A stretch of 64,000 nucleotides of DNA from Saccharibacillus qingshengii (GTDB lineage: Bacteria; Bacillota; Bacilli; Paenibacillales; Paenibacillaceae), in assembly GCF_013185195.1 (NCBI RefSeq), contig NZ_JAAZWC010000024.1, positions 16,237 through 80,236 of the forward strand, given 5' to 3'. Numbering within the stretch: position 1 is the stretch's first letter; each line of letters begins with the position of its first letter. Position numbers and translations under genes: made by a program. Positions 8,215-17,826 of this stretch are shown here, piece after piece. The notes below the pieces were generated by a model, which saw only the letters and a list, made by a program, of their open reading frames with translations, was not told the DNA's origin and searched no databases.

Positions 8215-11200
8215 TTAGAACAAGTTATCGCCGATAGGACCGCTACCTGGGTCGGTCGGATCCGTCGGATTGACTGGCGTATTTCTGGAAGTGACCCGAA
8301 TTTCCGTGGTCGCCGTAATCCTATTGTCCAGCGATCCGTCCGGTGACGGATACATCACGGTCACCGTCGTGGAGGTACCGCCTTTGACGCCGGTCACTAA
8401 CCCTTTATCGTTCTTCTCGTTTCCTACAGCAGCCGAGTTCGGATTGTCGCTCTTCCAATCCAGCACCGGAAGAATCTGCGGCAATTTGCCGACCATGACT
8501 CCCGGCGCAGGGTTCAGCAGAGCGTTCAGGTTGAGGCTCTGGCCTTCTTGAACCGTGATCGGACTCGGCAGCTGCAGTCCGGTCAGTCGGGCTTGAACCT
8601 CGATGTCTTGGTAACTGGTCATACCGCCGACGGTTACCGTTATTCTGACTTTGCCTTCGAGACCGTTGTCCGGTTTCAACGTAGCGTAGCCGTTCTTTGT
8701 ATCGGAGAGCTGCGCATAAGGCTGAGTGCTCGAAGAATCAACGGTCCACCTGCCGTCCGTACCTTTTGTAAGATTCTGTACGGTCCATGAATAATCGGTC
8801 GGGCGCTTCGTCCAGCTGTTAAGATCGTACGTGTCGAAAGCTGCTTTCAAATCCAGCTGGCTGTTGAAGTAAACGACAGGCTGTTCAGGAAGCGATTCAA
8901 GTGTTTCGGGTTCTTTGCCTGTCACTTTACGGATATTCACGTCGACTACGCGAATCGATTTGAACGCCGGAGCTACCGGAGCTGCCGCACCTTCGGCAGT
9001 AGCCGTTACCTTTACGACGACTTCTCCGGGTTTGTCCAAAGAGATAAGTGAATTGGCAAGAGGAGTTCCGTTCGAAGCCGTGTTGGTAAGGCGTCCCGAC
9101 GTGTCTCCTTCGCTTACACTCCATAGCACCGATTTCAAAACTGCTTTTTCCGGTTCCACTTTTGCGATCAAATCGATTGAATGACTAGTCGAAGAACCGC
9201 TTTTGGTGACCGGAATCCAATTTGGACCGTCGACCGAAATGCTTTCCAACGGATTGATGACATAGATGGTATGGACGGGCGCCGTCCAATCCCGGCGGCT
9301 GATTTCGTTTCCGGCTTTGTTTTTCTTAATTACGGTTGCCGTTAGCTGCACATCTGCCGAACCGATCTTTTTGCCGCTCAGAGAAACCTTGGCTTCGCTT
9401 AAAGGCTTTTTAAGGAGAGCAATAGAATTTTGGTTGCCGTCTGCCGTTTCCGTTCCGCCGGACAAGGTCCATCTGATGTTCGTGAGTTCCAACGAGTCAT
9501 CGTTGACAACAGCTCTAATGTCGTCGATCGTTTCGTTCAGCCCAACGGAATGACTGCCTTCAATCGAAAGCGGAGAAACAGCCACGGTAACTTCGGCCGA
9601 TTTTTTGATGCCGCTTCCGTCATTGGCGATTGCCCAGATTCGGGTGGTACCCGGAGAGATGCCTGTAATCGTAGTTGTACGGTCAGTAGGTCCATTCTTC
9701 AAGATGCTTACGATGGAAGGATTCTCACTTTCCCAGGTCAACGTTTTATTCAATGCATTCTCAGGAAGGACTTTGGCAGAAATCGTGAGACTGTCTTTGA
9801 TCCAAATAAAGCTATCCTGCAGTTCGATCGAAGAAACCAGGACCGGTACATAGAAGTCGACGGGCGGGAAAATGACGGACTGGTTTTTACCAGGCGTCGG
9901 TTGTGCTGAAGAAATAGTAGGACCTAATCCTGTAAATGTCTTGTTATAAATAGCAACATTGCCCGTTATTTTACTGGCTACTATTGCACCCTGAACATTA
10001 CTTCCCGTAAATGCAACAGTTCCCGTAGGAGCTAAAAGCGTTCCGTCAATTACTGCATTGCTGACGGAGAAAGTTCCAGTTCCTACATAGTTCACAAGCA
10101 AAGATTGTGTAGTTGTACCCTTTGTGAGAAACCCGTCTGTAAAACCAGCGTTGTTGCCGCTGACGTTTATGATTGTGGTAGAGTTTTCTGGCACGGTAAG
10201 GTTAGTTTTTGCAAGAGGCGTAGTATCAGTATTAATATTAAAAATGTTCATTGTAGGATCTTTACCCGTCAGATATAAGTTGCCCCATTTAGCTTCTACA
10301 ACCCCGTTAGCAGCCATGTTTTTATAACCGTCAGAAAGGGCAGAGAACGATTGAATCATGGTTGGGAAGCCGTTGATGCCGGAGGAAAGCAGACGCTCAT
10401 TAAGCTTATCTTGAATAGCTGCAGGAGCATCTTTTATGGCTCGGTCGCTAGCAATATCGATTGTACCACCAAACACCGCGTTGGAAGAATTCAAATTTGT
10501 TTGGGTACCTAAGGTCAAATTACCTACAGCGTATAACTGGCTATCCAACAGTCCAACATTGCCAACCGATAGGTTTCCTGTCGTCCAAATTGAACCGTTG
10601 GTTATTCTAGCTCCACCCCCAGGATTAGAGAAATTTAAACTTTTGTTTGAAATCACAGCTTGGTTAGCTACAGCAAATGAAGTGAAATTAATATCCGAAT
10701 TAGAAATGATAGATCCTTTAATAGGACCTCCTCCATTAATGGTACTTGCCACGTTGCCGGTCAAAATCAGACTATAATCTTTTAATATTTTCAATGCCGT
10801 AGACGTCGGGTCTGCTGCCGGCTGCGGAAAATCGACGTAAGACAAATGCGCTTTATTCAAAAGGTACGGGTTTTCCCGCGTCTTTTTGGGAATAACGGTT
10901 AGTGTGAAGAAGATATCGCTGCCGCTTTTGGCTTTATACGATTTTTTGTCGTCGGACAGCACGTAAGTGATCGGATTGGTGAACGTTTTGCTGATCACGT
11001 ATCCTGTATTCGCATCGCCGCTGTCAATGACCACTCCATCCGGCAGAATCGAAAGTCCTGTCGCCGGGTTCTTGGGAAAGTCCAGATTTGGCGGCAGCGT
11101 CTCCGTATATTTGACCTTGGTAAGTTCCATCGTTGGCATCGGCGTGCCGTTGGTCGTTACTTTGCTAAGCTCGATAGGCTGCGCTTCTACTTTGTAGTCA

Positions 11201-13314
11201 ATTTCGATGGAATCGCCGACCTTAAATGTTTTTTGCGCGTTCGCATTATTGATCGTGCGGGAAGTTTTCAGGATCGCTTCCTTTTTTTCAATGACAAGGT
11301 CGATGTTCTGAGTCGCTTTGGCTCCCTGTTCGTCCATTGCCGTAATTTCGATCCGAATCTTCCCGCCGTCGACGGCCAAAGGATTGGCAAAGGTTTCGCT
11401 GATGACTTGTCCTTTTCCGATCGTCTTTTTGGCGATGGCCAGGTCGGGACGCTCTTGATTGTTTACCCAAATTTTTGCAGAAGAAGTGAGATTAAGATCT
11501 TTGATATCCAAATCGTTGACTTTGTAACTAAAGCTTAGATCGCTGAGATACGAAGGAAGCGTGCGATCGGAAGCTTCGGGAGTGATCACTTGAATCGACG
11601 GAGCATGATTCGAACCGATGAATGCACGGAACATCGTATTGACGAATAACTTTTGTTCCCATTCCGGGAATTTTTTATTGACGTGGCCGGTTCCGGAGTA
11701 AGTCACGTTTCCTTTGGAATACGTATAATAATGATCATAACTGTCGTCGCTATCCCTTTTATACGTATCTGCGTCTTCGCTTACGATGTTATACCAAGGA
11801 ACGACCTGGGGATCCTCGAGATTCAGCATGTAATACTGGTCATGCGTTTGAAGGACCTGGCCCACAAAGCCGCCGTCATTAGAAGGTTTGAGCGAGAGAT
11901 CAAACGGGAACTGCGTCAGCATGCCGCTGTTTACAATCTTCGTGCGCGTGGAGGGATTAGGAGCTCCTAATCCCAGGTTCGTATAAAGTCCGGTTTGCCC
12001 GGTCGTCGTTTGGAAATTCTTGACCCAAGCGTTTGAATTGCCGCCAATCATGGTATCGTGCGTGAACATGACCGCCTGACCGGTATTAATGAAATCATTT
12101 ACGTATTTGGCGGTTTGGTCGGTTAACTCGCTGGAAGTTTTCGAATTATAATTATCTATGAATCCGAAGATGACCATGTCGTATTTTCCGTTCAACTTGG
12201 AATACGAATTTTCATTGCTTTCCGTATTAAAATCTTTGAACAAGATTGGCGTAATTTGAATATCGTAGTCGTCCGATTTCAAATAATCTTGTTTCATGTT
12301 CGTTTCCGTTCTTAGGCTGCTGGCATTGTCGCTCGGCATGACCTGGAGAACGCGGATGGTCGTTTTCTGGTCTCTGACCCTGAAAGCACCGGAAACGTAA
12401 TCGCTTTGATTGTTGGCGTTGAGCACCAGTTTCCAATAGATGGGACCCGAAAAAGTTTGCGGCAGCGTATAAGTGATCGTGCCGTTTTGTTGATTGATGG
12501 TTTTGCTGGCGACGACGTTAGCGGCCGTCATCGGCAGTACTTTATCTACGCTGGCGTAAAGTGTCACGTTGACCGGCGTGGAGAAGTCTTTGACGTAGTT
12601 TGCGTTGAAATTGAAAGTCAGCGTATCGCCGGGTCTATAAATTTTTGTAGGATCTTTAATGAAGTCGGTCGGTTGGGACAGAACTTCAAGCTGCGGGCGC
12701 TGTTTGAACGAAGCGTCGCCTGCTTTAATCTTGCTGACGAGAGCCCGAAAAGTGGCGCTGTCGGAGGCTCCGACGTAAGAAACGCTGCTGGCCGGCTCGG
12801 TCAAATAAGTATTGTAGAAAGAGCGAAGTTCGCCGGACGGTTGTTTGTCCGCGATCGCGGTATTAAAAATCACCGGCAGATTCCGGCTGATGTATTTCTT
12901 TTTAATTTCTTCTACTTTGAGCTTTGTGATATCGTTCATTTTTTTGGTCGTATCGTGTGCCTGCGACTGAGCGTCTCCGGATTGGGAAGTAAACTTGCTT
13001 GGTTGTTCGGTACTGTAAAATCCGGAATTTTCTGCTTTTTCGGCTCCGAAGTAGATCGCGTCGTATTTGCCGTCCAATTCGTCGCGCAGGGCGACGAATT
13101 TTTTCATGCGCATGGTCTCGACGACGACGTTTCCGTTAACACCGAGCGCTGAGGACAAAGAATAGCTTCCGTCCGGTTTGGGATTATCCACGATCTCCAA
13201 AATTTTGATTTTATAAGGCGGATCAGACGCCATGGCTTTCCAGATCCCGAACGGCACGCTGATCAACACGAGAGCCAGAAGCATCGTCCAGACCCACATC
13301 ATTCTCTTCTTCAT
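8215..13314 (-). CDS. Very large secreted multidomain protein (DUF5057-like, choice-of-anchor-A-like, Ig-like domains)
   Basis: A 1699-residue exported protein with signal peptide MKKRMMWVWTMLLALVLI...AMA (1-30). Two N-terminal regions (about 33-215 and 316-560) contain IKILEIVDNP and IRVLQVMPSDN with Rossmann-like strands; I associate these with the DUF5057 family. Residues about 845-1130 show the choice-of-anchor A pattern: STINGGGPIKGSIISNSDI, then TTIINVSG, IDGTLLAPTGTVAFTG and IYNKTFTGLG. Ig-like/BIG2 repeats follow (about 1150-1690). No LPXTG or clear C-terminal membrane anchor is seen. ATG 13314 fits AGGAGG at 13324-13329 better than TTG 13317. The gene lies convergent inside the pilus locus. 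The anchor-A-like part is clearly more AT-rich than the rest, suggesting separate ancestry. It is probably a surface adhesin or pilus accessory; function unproven. Confidence 0.75.
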   Translation of the reverse strand: MKKRMMWVWTMLLALVLISVPFGIWKAMASDPPYKIKILEIVDNPKPDGSYSLSSALGVNGNVVVETMRMKKFVALRDELDGKYDAIYFGAEKAENSGFYSTEQPSKFTSQSGDAQSQAHDTTKKMNDITKLKVEEIKKKYISRNLPVIFNTAIADKQPSGELRSFYNTYLTEPASSVSYVGASDSATFRALVSKIKAGDASFKQRPQLEVLSQPTDFIKDPTKIYRPGDTLTFNFNANYVKDFSTPVNVTLYASVDKVLPMTAANVVASKTINQQNGTITYTLPQTFSGPIYWKLVLNANNQSDYVSGAFRVRDQKTTIRVLQVMPSDNASSLRTETNMKQDYLKSDDYDIQITPILFKDFNTESNENSYSKLNGKYDMVIFGFIDNYNSKTSSELTDQTAKYVNDFINTGQAVMFTHDTMIGGNSNAWVKNFQTTTGQTGLYTNLGLGAPNPSTRTKIVNSGMLTQFPFDLSLKPSNDGGFVGQVLQTHDQYYMLNLEDPQVVPWYNIVSEDADTYKRDSDDSYDHYYTYSKGNVTYSGTGHVNKKFPEWEQKLFVNTMFRAFIGSNHAPSIQVITPEASDRTLPSYLSDLSFSYKVNDLDIKDLNLTSSAKIWVNNQERPDLAIAKKTIGKGQVISETFANPLAVDGGKIRIEITAMDEQGAKATQNIDLVIEKKEAILKTSRTINNANAQKTFKVGDSIEIDYKVEAQPIELSKVTTNGTPMPTMELTKVKYTETLPPNLDFPKNPATGLSILPDGVVIDSGDANTGYVISKTFTNPITYVLSDDKKSYKAKSGSDIFFTLTVIPKKTRENPYLLNKAHLSYVDFPQPAADPTSTALKILKDYSLILTGNVASTINGGGPIKGSIISNSDINFTSFAVANQAVISNKSLNFSNPGGGARITNGSIWTTGNLSVGNVGLLDSQLYAVGNLTLGTQTNLNSSNAVFGGTIDIASDRAIKDAPAAIQDKLNERLLSSGINGFPTMIQSFSALSDGYKNMAANGVVEAKWGNLYLTGKDPTMNIFNINTDTTPLAKTNLTVPENSTTIINVSGNNAGFTDGFLTKGTTTQSLLVNYVGTGTFSVSNAVIDGTLLAPTGTVAFTGSNVQGAIVASKITGNVAIYNKTFTGLGPTISSAQPTPGKNQSVIFPPVDFYVPVLVSSIELQDSFIWIKDSLTISAKVLPENALNKTLTWESENPSIVSILKNGPTDRTTTITGISPGTTRIWAIANDGSGIKKSAEVTVAVSPLSIEGSHSVGLNETIDDIRAVVNDDSLELTNIRWTLSGGTETADGNQNSIALLKKPLSEAKVSLSGKKIGSADVQLTATVIKKNKAGNEISRRDWTAPVHTIYVINPLESISVDGPNWIPVTKSGSSTSHSIDLIAKVEPEKAVLKSVLWSVSEGDTSGRLTNTASNGTPLANSLISLDKPGEVVVKVTATAEGAAAPVAPAFKSIRVVDVNIRKVTGKEPETLESLPEQPVVYFNSQLDLKAAFDTYDLNSWTKRPTDYSWTVQNLTKGTDGRWTVDSSSTQPYAQLSDTKNGYATLKPDNGLEGKVRITVTVGGMTSYQDIEVQARLTGLQLPSPITVQEGQSLNLNALLNPAPGVMVGKLPQILPVLDWKSDNPNSAAVGNEKNDKGLVTGVKGGTSTTVTVMYPSPDGSLDNRITATTEIRVTSRNTPVNPTDPTDPGSGPIGDNLF

Positions 13315-13424
13315 CAAGTAATTCCTCCTTTATTTCATCCGATCTATTTGGTTACTCGTTTGTAATCGTTTTTTCCTAGATTATTTCATTATTCAGTAAA
13401 AAACTTCGAATTCAGCTAAATGAA

Positions 13425-13455
13425 TTGTCAAAATTCTGCCTGTATGATATATAAT
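13425..13455 (+). promoter_or_regulatory. Candidate promoter in the 420-base region before pilB
   Basis: TTGTCA (13425-13430) with TATATA at a 17-base or TATAAT (13450-13455) at a 19-base spacing. A second TATATA lies near 13590 without a good -35. The 13315-13734 interval is AT-rich, has a TACTCG/CGAGTA inverted repeat (about 13498-13533) and must also hold the divergent promoter for the large secreted protein. No gene is seen in it. The leader to pilB is about 270 bases and could carry regulation; no known riboswitch consensus was recognised. Confidence 0.4.
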
Positions 13456-13734
13456 CATTTTAGGTCATAAGACTTACGTTCTCAATACTATTTACTCAGT
13501 ACTCGAAAAAAAATGTATGAAATTGCGAGTATACACGATTTTTCGATTTTTTTCTCAAATCCTCTTAAAAAACCCTCCCGATTCTACGATATATAAAAAG
13601 ACGCTTCGGGCCGTCGGTCCCAATTTTGGTGAACCATTTGTCTCAGGCGCCTGTTAATCCTTAATCTATTTCGGTTGGAAACGACAAAGTTTGAATCTCA
13701 AATTTCAATAAATATAGGCGGAGATGAAGCGGGA

Positions 13735-15399
13735 ATGGCAATCGTTAAAAAAAGGCTCGGCGACCTGCTCGTCGAGAACGGTATTATTTCCGAAGAGCAG
13801 CTGCAGCAGGCGCTCGTCGAGCAGCGGGAAACCAAGCGTAAGCTCGGCGACCACCTGATCGCGCAGGGCACCATCACAGAGCAGCAGTTGATCGAAGTGC
13901 TGGAGTTCCAGCTCGGAATTCCCCACGTCAGCCTGTTTAAATACCAGATCGACCCGGCGATCACGCAGATCATTCCGGAAAGCATGGCCAAGCGCTATCA
14001 AGTGCTTCCTTTCATGAAAGAAGGCGGGAAGCTGATGGTCGCCATGGCCGATCCGCTTGATTATTTCGCGATCGAAGATTTGCGGATGAGCACGGGTTTC
14101 CGGATCGAGCCGGCCATCTGTACGCGGGACGAACTGCAGCGCGCGATCGCCCGGCATTACGGCATGCGCGACTCGATGAACCTCATGATGGGCGAGCTGC
14201 CGAGCGCGGAAGAGATCGAGGAGACCGAGATCACCGACGAAGATTCGCCGATCGTAAAACTGGTCAACCAGATGATCCAGCAGGCCGCTCAACTGCGGGC
14301 ATCCGACATTCATGTCGATCCGGGCGAGAACAATCTGGCGATCCGTTATCGGATCGACGGATCGCTGCGAACCGAACGGATGATTCCCAAGCAGATGCAG
14401 GGCTTTATTACCGCGCGCCTCAAGATCATGGCCAAGCTGAACATCGCCGAACGGCGTCTGCCGCAGGACGGCCGGATCAAGATGCAGGTCGATTATCGCA
14501 TGATCGATATTCGGGTATCTTCATTGCCTACCGTGCACGGCGAAAAGATCGTGCTTCGGTTGCTCGACTTGACGACCGGCGTACAGTCGATGGATAAGCT
14601 TGGATTCGATGACCGCAATACGACCGTGTTCAAAGAAATGATCGAACGTCCTTACGGTATCTTGCTGCTTACGGGTCCTACCGGCAGCGGCAAAACGACG
14701 ACGCTGTATTCGGCACTAAGCCACTTGAATACCGAAGAAGCGAACATCATTACGGTCGAAGATCCGGTCGAGTACCAGATCGAAGGCATTAACCAGGTTC
14801 ACGTGAACCCGGCGGTAGGCTTGACGTTTGCGGCGGGTCTGCGTTCCATTCTCCGGCAGGACCCGAACATCGTGATGGTCGGGGAAATCCGGGATACGGA
14901 GACGGCAGAGATCGCGGTTCGTGCCTCGCTCACCGGTCACTTGGTTCTGTCTACGCTTCACACCAACGATGCGGTAAGCAGTGTGACACGGCTTCGGGAC
15001 ATGGGCATTGAGCCCTATCTGATTGCTTCATCGCTCATTGGAGTCGTGGCTCAACGTCTGGTCAGGAAAATATGCCCGGAATGCAAAACGGAGTACACGC
15101 CTTCGGAACAGGAAAAAATTCTTATGCAGAGTAACGGGATTTTCGCCGATAAATTGTACAAAGGCAGAGGATGCGGCAATTGCAGTACGACAGGTTATCG
15201 CGGTCGGGTAGCCATTCACGAAGTTCTGCCTATGACAGATTCCATGCGGCGTCTGGTCAATGAATCCGGCAGTATCGAAGACATGCGTGACGTTGCGAAA
15301 AGAGAAGGCATGAAGTCGTTGCTCGAAGACGGCTTCCGCAAAGTCGGCATGGGCATCACGACGTTGCAGGAAGTCATGAAAGAAACCGTCGCCCATTAA
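13735..15399 (+). CDS. pilB: Type IV pilus extension ATPase PilB with tandem MshEN region
   Basis: Hexameric cytoplasmic ATPase that powers pilus assembly. The 554 residues comprise a tandem MshEN-type region (about 5-65; RLGDLLVENGIISEEQLQQAL then KLGDHLIAQGTITEQQLIEVL), an N2 domain, Walker A GPTGSGKT (about 314-321), Walker B with ILRQDPNIVMVGEIRD, the His box LSTLHTND, and a C-terminal Cys4 site (CPEC near 446, CGNC near 480). The MshEN consensus binds c-di-GMP in MshE and some PilB proteins; here the second copy has K for the usual R. ATG 13735 is chosen because the family begins MAIVKKRLG; TTG 13675 only adds unrelated residues. First gene of the pilB-pilT-pilC unit. Confidence 0.92.
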   Translation: MAIVKKRLGDLLVENGIISEEQLQQALVEQRETKRKLGDHLIAQGTITEQQLIEVLEFQLGIPHVSLFKYQIDPAITQIIPESMAKRYQVLPFMKEGGKLMVAMADPLDYFAIEDLRMSTGFRIEPAICTRDELQRAIARHYGMRDSMNLMMGELPSAEEIEETEITDEDSPIVKLVNQMIQQAAQLRASDIHVDPGENNLAIRYRIDGSLRTERMIPKQMQGFITARLKIMAKLNIAERRLPQDGRIKMQVDYRMIDIRVSSLPTVHGEKIVLRLLDLTTGVQSMDKLGFDDRNTTVFKEMIERPYGILLLTGPTGSGKTTTLYSALSHLNTEEANIITVEDPVEYQIEGINQVHVNPAVGLTFAAGLRSILRQDPNIVMVGEIRDTETAEIAVRASLTGHLVLSTLHTNDAVSSVTRLRDMGIEPYLIASSLIGVVAQRLVRKICPECKTEYTPSEQEKILMQSNGIFADKLYKGRGCGNCSTTGYRGRVAIHEVLPMTDSMRRLVNESGSIEDMRDVAKREGMKSLLEDGFRKVGMGITTLQEVMKETVAH

Positions 15400-15436
15400 C
15401 GGAAGGGCATCGAACAATGGCGAGGAGCTGCTGAGG

Positions 15437-16486
15437 ATGAACGAACAAACACGGACAATCGAGGAGCTGCTGCGCGAAATGCACGCTAAAGGCGCATCCG
15501 ACTTGCATATTGCAGTCGGTGCTCCGCCAAATGTGCGGATTCACGGCTCGCTGATGGTTTTGGCCGGCGGTATCGTCAGTCCGGCAGAAGCGGAAAGCAT
15601 GGCCGATGAGCTGCTTGGCGAGGAACGGGCGATTCGGTTCCGTACGGAAGGCGAGTTGGACTTCGCTTATGCGCTGCCGGGAGCCGATCGTTTCCGGATC
15701 AACGTGTATCGGCAAAAGGGATACGCGGCCATATCGGCTCGTTCCATCCCCGAACGAATTCCGACAATGGAACAATTGGGATTACCTGCTTCACTGGCTG
15801 CACTCGCCCATCGGCCGCAGGGACTGATTCTGGTTACCGGCCCGACGGGAAGCGGCAAGTCATCGACATTGGCAGCCATGATCCAAGATGTAAATAGCAA
15901 GAGCAGCAAACATATTGTGACGCTGGAAGATCCGATAGAGTTCATGCACGAGCATCGCAAATCGCTGGTGCACCAACGGGAAGTCGGATTGGATACGGCA
16001 AGCTTCGCGGACGGGCTGAGAGCTGCGCTCCGGCAAGATCCAGACGTCATTTTGGTCGGGGAAATGCGGGACCTGGAGACGATCTCGGCGGCGATTACCG
16101 CAGCGGAGACGGGGCACTTGGTATTGGCAACGCTGCATACGACGGATGCGCCCAAGACGATCGACCGGATCATCGATGCTTTCCCCGGCCATCAGCAACC
16201 TCAAGTTCGTACGCAACTTGCATCGGTTCTCACAGCAGTGATCTCGCAAAGATTGCTTCCGAACCGTGGTGGTCAAGGACGAACATGCGCAACCGAGATT
16301 CTGGTCAACACACCGGCTGTCGCCAACTTGATCCGCTCGGAGAAGATCCACCAGATCCGCAGCGTGATGCAAACGGGCAAGGCACACGGCATGCATACGC
16401 TGGAGATGAATATCCGCGAACACTTGCAGCGCGGACAGGTTGATCCGACCGCCGCCAAAGAATACATGACGGAGGTGACCGCCTGA
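15437..16486 (+). CDS. pilT: Type IV pilus retraction ATPase PilT
   Basis: The 349-residue product is a PilT/GspE-family hexameric ATPase, normally responsible for pilus disassembly and twitching. It shows the N-terminal ELLREMHAKGASDLHIAVGAPP, Walker A GPTGSGKSS near residue 135, the Asp box in HIVTLEDPIEF, Walker B RAALRQDPDVILVGEMRD and His box ATLHTTDAPKTIDRI. It lacks the MshEN region and Cys4 motif, which separates it from PilB. ATG 15437 follows AGGAG (15423-15427). Its stop overlaps the pilC start (ATGA at 16483-16486), indicating translational coupling. Having both ATPases suggests that the pili are dynamic. Confidence 0.92.
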   Translation: MNEQTRTIEELLREMHAKGASDLHIAVGAPPNVRIHGSLMVLAGGIVSPAEAESMADELLGEERAIRFRTEGELDFAYALPGADRFRINVYRQKGYAAISARSIPERIPTMEQLGLPASLAALAHRPQGLILVTGPTGSGKSSTLAAMIQDVNSKSSKHIVTLEDPIEFMHEHRKSLVHQREVGLDTASFADGLRAALRQDPDVILVGEMRDLETISAAITAAETGHLVLATLHTTDAPKTIDRIIDAFPGHQQPQVRTQLASVLTAVISQRLLPNRGGQGRTCATEILVNTPAVANLIRSEKIHQIRSVMQTGKAHGMHTLEMNIREHLQRGQVDPTAAKEYMTEVTA

Positions 16487-17694
16487 TGGCGCAGTTCGAA
16501 TATCAGGTGCGAACCGGCAGCGGCAAGCAGCTCAAAGGAAAGTTGAACGCGAGCGACAAAGCCGCCGCGATGGAAGAACTCCGCAAACGCGGATTGAAAG
16601 TCTTCTCGCTCGTCGAGAAAAACAATACGGTATTGTCGAAAGAAATCTATATCGGCAATCCGGTCAAGTCGATTCACTTCATTATCTATTGCCGTCAGTT
16701 CGCGACCTTGATCCGTGCAGGGATTACGATCGTGGATGCGACTACGATCTTGGCGGGACAGACAGAGAGCAAAGCGCTCAAAGGCGCGTTGATCCAAGTC
16801 TCATCGAGCCTGCTCAAAGGGATTCCGTTCTCGCAAGCCGTACAAGAGCATAAGCGAATTTTTCCTTCGTTGTTCGTGAGCATGGTGCGCGCGGGGGAAG
16901 AGACCGGGGATCTGGAAGGGACGTTGGACCGTCTGGCGTTCTTTTTCGAAAAGCAGCACTCGACTCGCGAAAAAGTAAAGTCGGCGCTAACTTACCCGGC
17001 GACAGTAGCAGTTCTTGCGATCGTATCTACGGTGTATCTGCTTTGGGCGATTGTACCGCAGTTTATTACAATGTTTGCTTCGTTCGACGCGGAGCTACCC
17101 GCGATTACGATAGCAGTTCTTGCACTAAGCAACAGTATTCAGCATCACTGGTATTTTTGGGGCTTGGCGATTTTGATATTGATTGCTACATTCTTTATTG
17201 CGAAAAGAACAGATAAAGGCTCCTACTGGATCGACTACATGAAGCTGAAAGTTCCGGTATTCGGCAAGTTGAATCAAAAAAGCTCGATTGCACAGTTCAC
17301 TCGTACCTTTTCTTCATTGTATGCAAGTGCGGTTCCTGTGCTCCAGTCATTAACGATTGTCGAAGACGTAGCGGGCAATAAAGTGATCGGTAACGTAATC
17401 CGCAGCGCGGGCGATTCGCTTCGCCAAGGACGGTCGTTATCGGCTCCTTTGGAAAAATCATGGGTATTTCCGCCGCTCGTCACCCAGATGATCGCGATTG
17501 GTGAGGAAACTGGCGCTTTGGGCGATATGCTTGGTAAAGTTGCTGATTTTTACGAAATGGACGTAGATAATACGGTTGATCGTCTCAAGTCTTTACTAGA
17601 GCCGTTACTTATTACATTTTTGGCAGCGGTGATCGGTGTCATCATGGCCGCTATCATGCTTCCGATGTTTACACTGTACGGTAGTATCGGTTAA
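16486..17694 (+). CDS. pilC: Type IV pilus inner-membrane platform protein PilC
   Basis: A 402-residue PilC/GspF-family polytopic membrane protein, the platform contacted by PilB and PilT. Two homologous cytoplasmic domains (about 70-190 and 270-390) carry FATLIRAGITIVDA and FSSLYASAVPVLQSL, with membrane segments near 170-192, 220-238 and at the extreme C-terminus (LLITFLAAVIGVIMAAIMLP). Family length is normal. The ATG is formed by the overlap with the pilT stop, so the two are translationally coupled. About 130 bases separate it from the pilA-like gene. Confidence 0.93.
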   Translation: MAQFEYQVRTGSGKQLKGKLNASDKAAAMEELRKRGLKVFSLVEKNNTVLSKEIYIGNPVKSIHFIIYCRQFATLIRAGITIVDATTILAGQTESKALKGALIQVSSSLLKGIPFSQAVQEHKRIFPSLFVSMVRAGEETGDLEGTLDRLAFFFEKQHSTREKVKSALTYPATVAVLAIVSTVYLLWAIVPQFITMFASFDAELPAITIAVLALSNSIQHHWYFWGLAILILIATFFIAKRTDKGSYWIDYMKLKVPVFGKLNQKSSIAQFTRTFSSLYASAVPVLQSLTIVEDVAGNKVIGNVIRSAGDSLRQGRSLSAPLEKSWVFPPLVTQMIAIGEETGALGDMLGKVADFYEMDVDNTVDRLKSLLEPLLITFLAAVIGVIMAAIMLPMFTLYGSIG

Positions 17695-17826
17695 AAAGCG
17701 CGCGGCTCTGTGTGAAGTGCCGAATTTTGATTCGGATATGTACGGCGCCGCGATCTGATCCTAATTTGGGGTCAATGGCAATACCGGAGATTCTCCGGAA
17801 AATTAACTCACGGGAGTGAAGATTAG

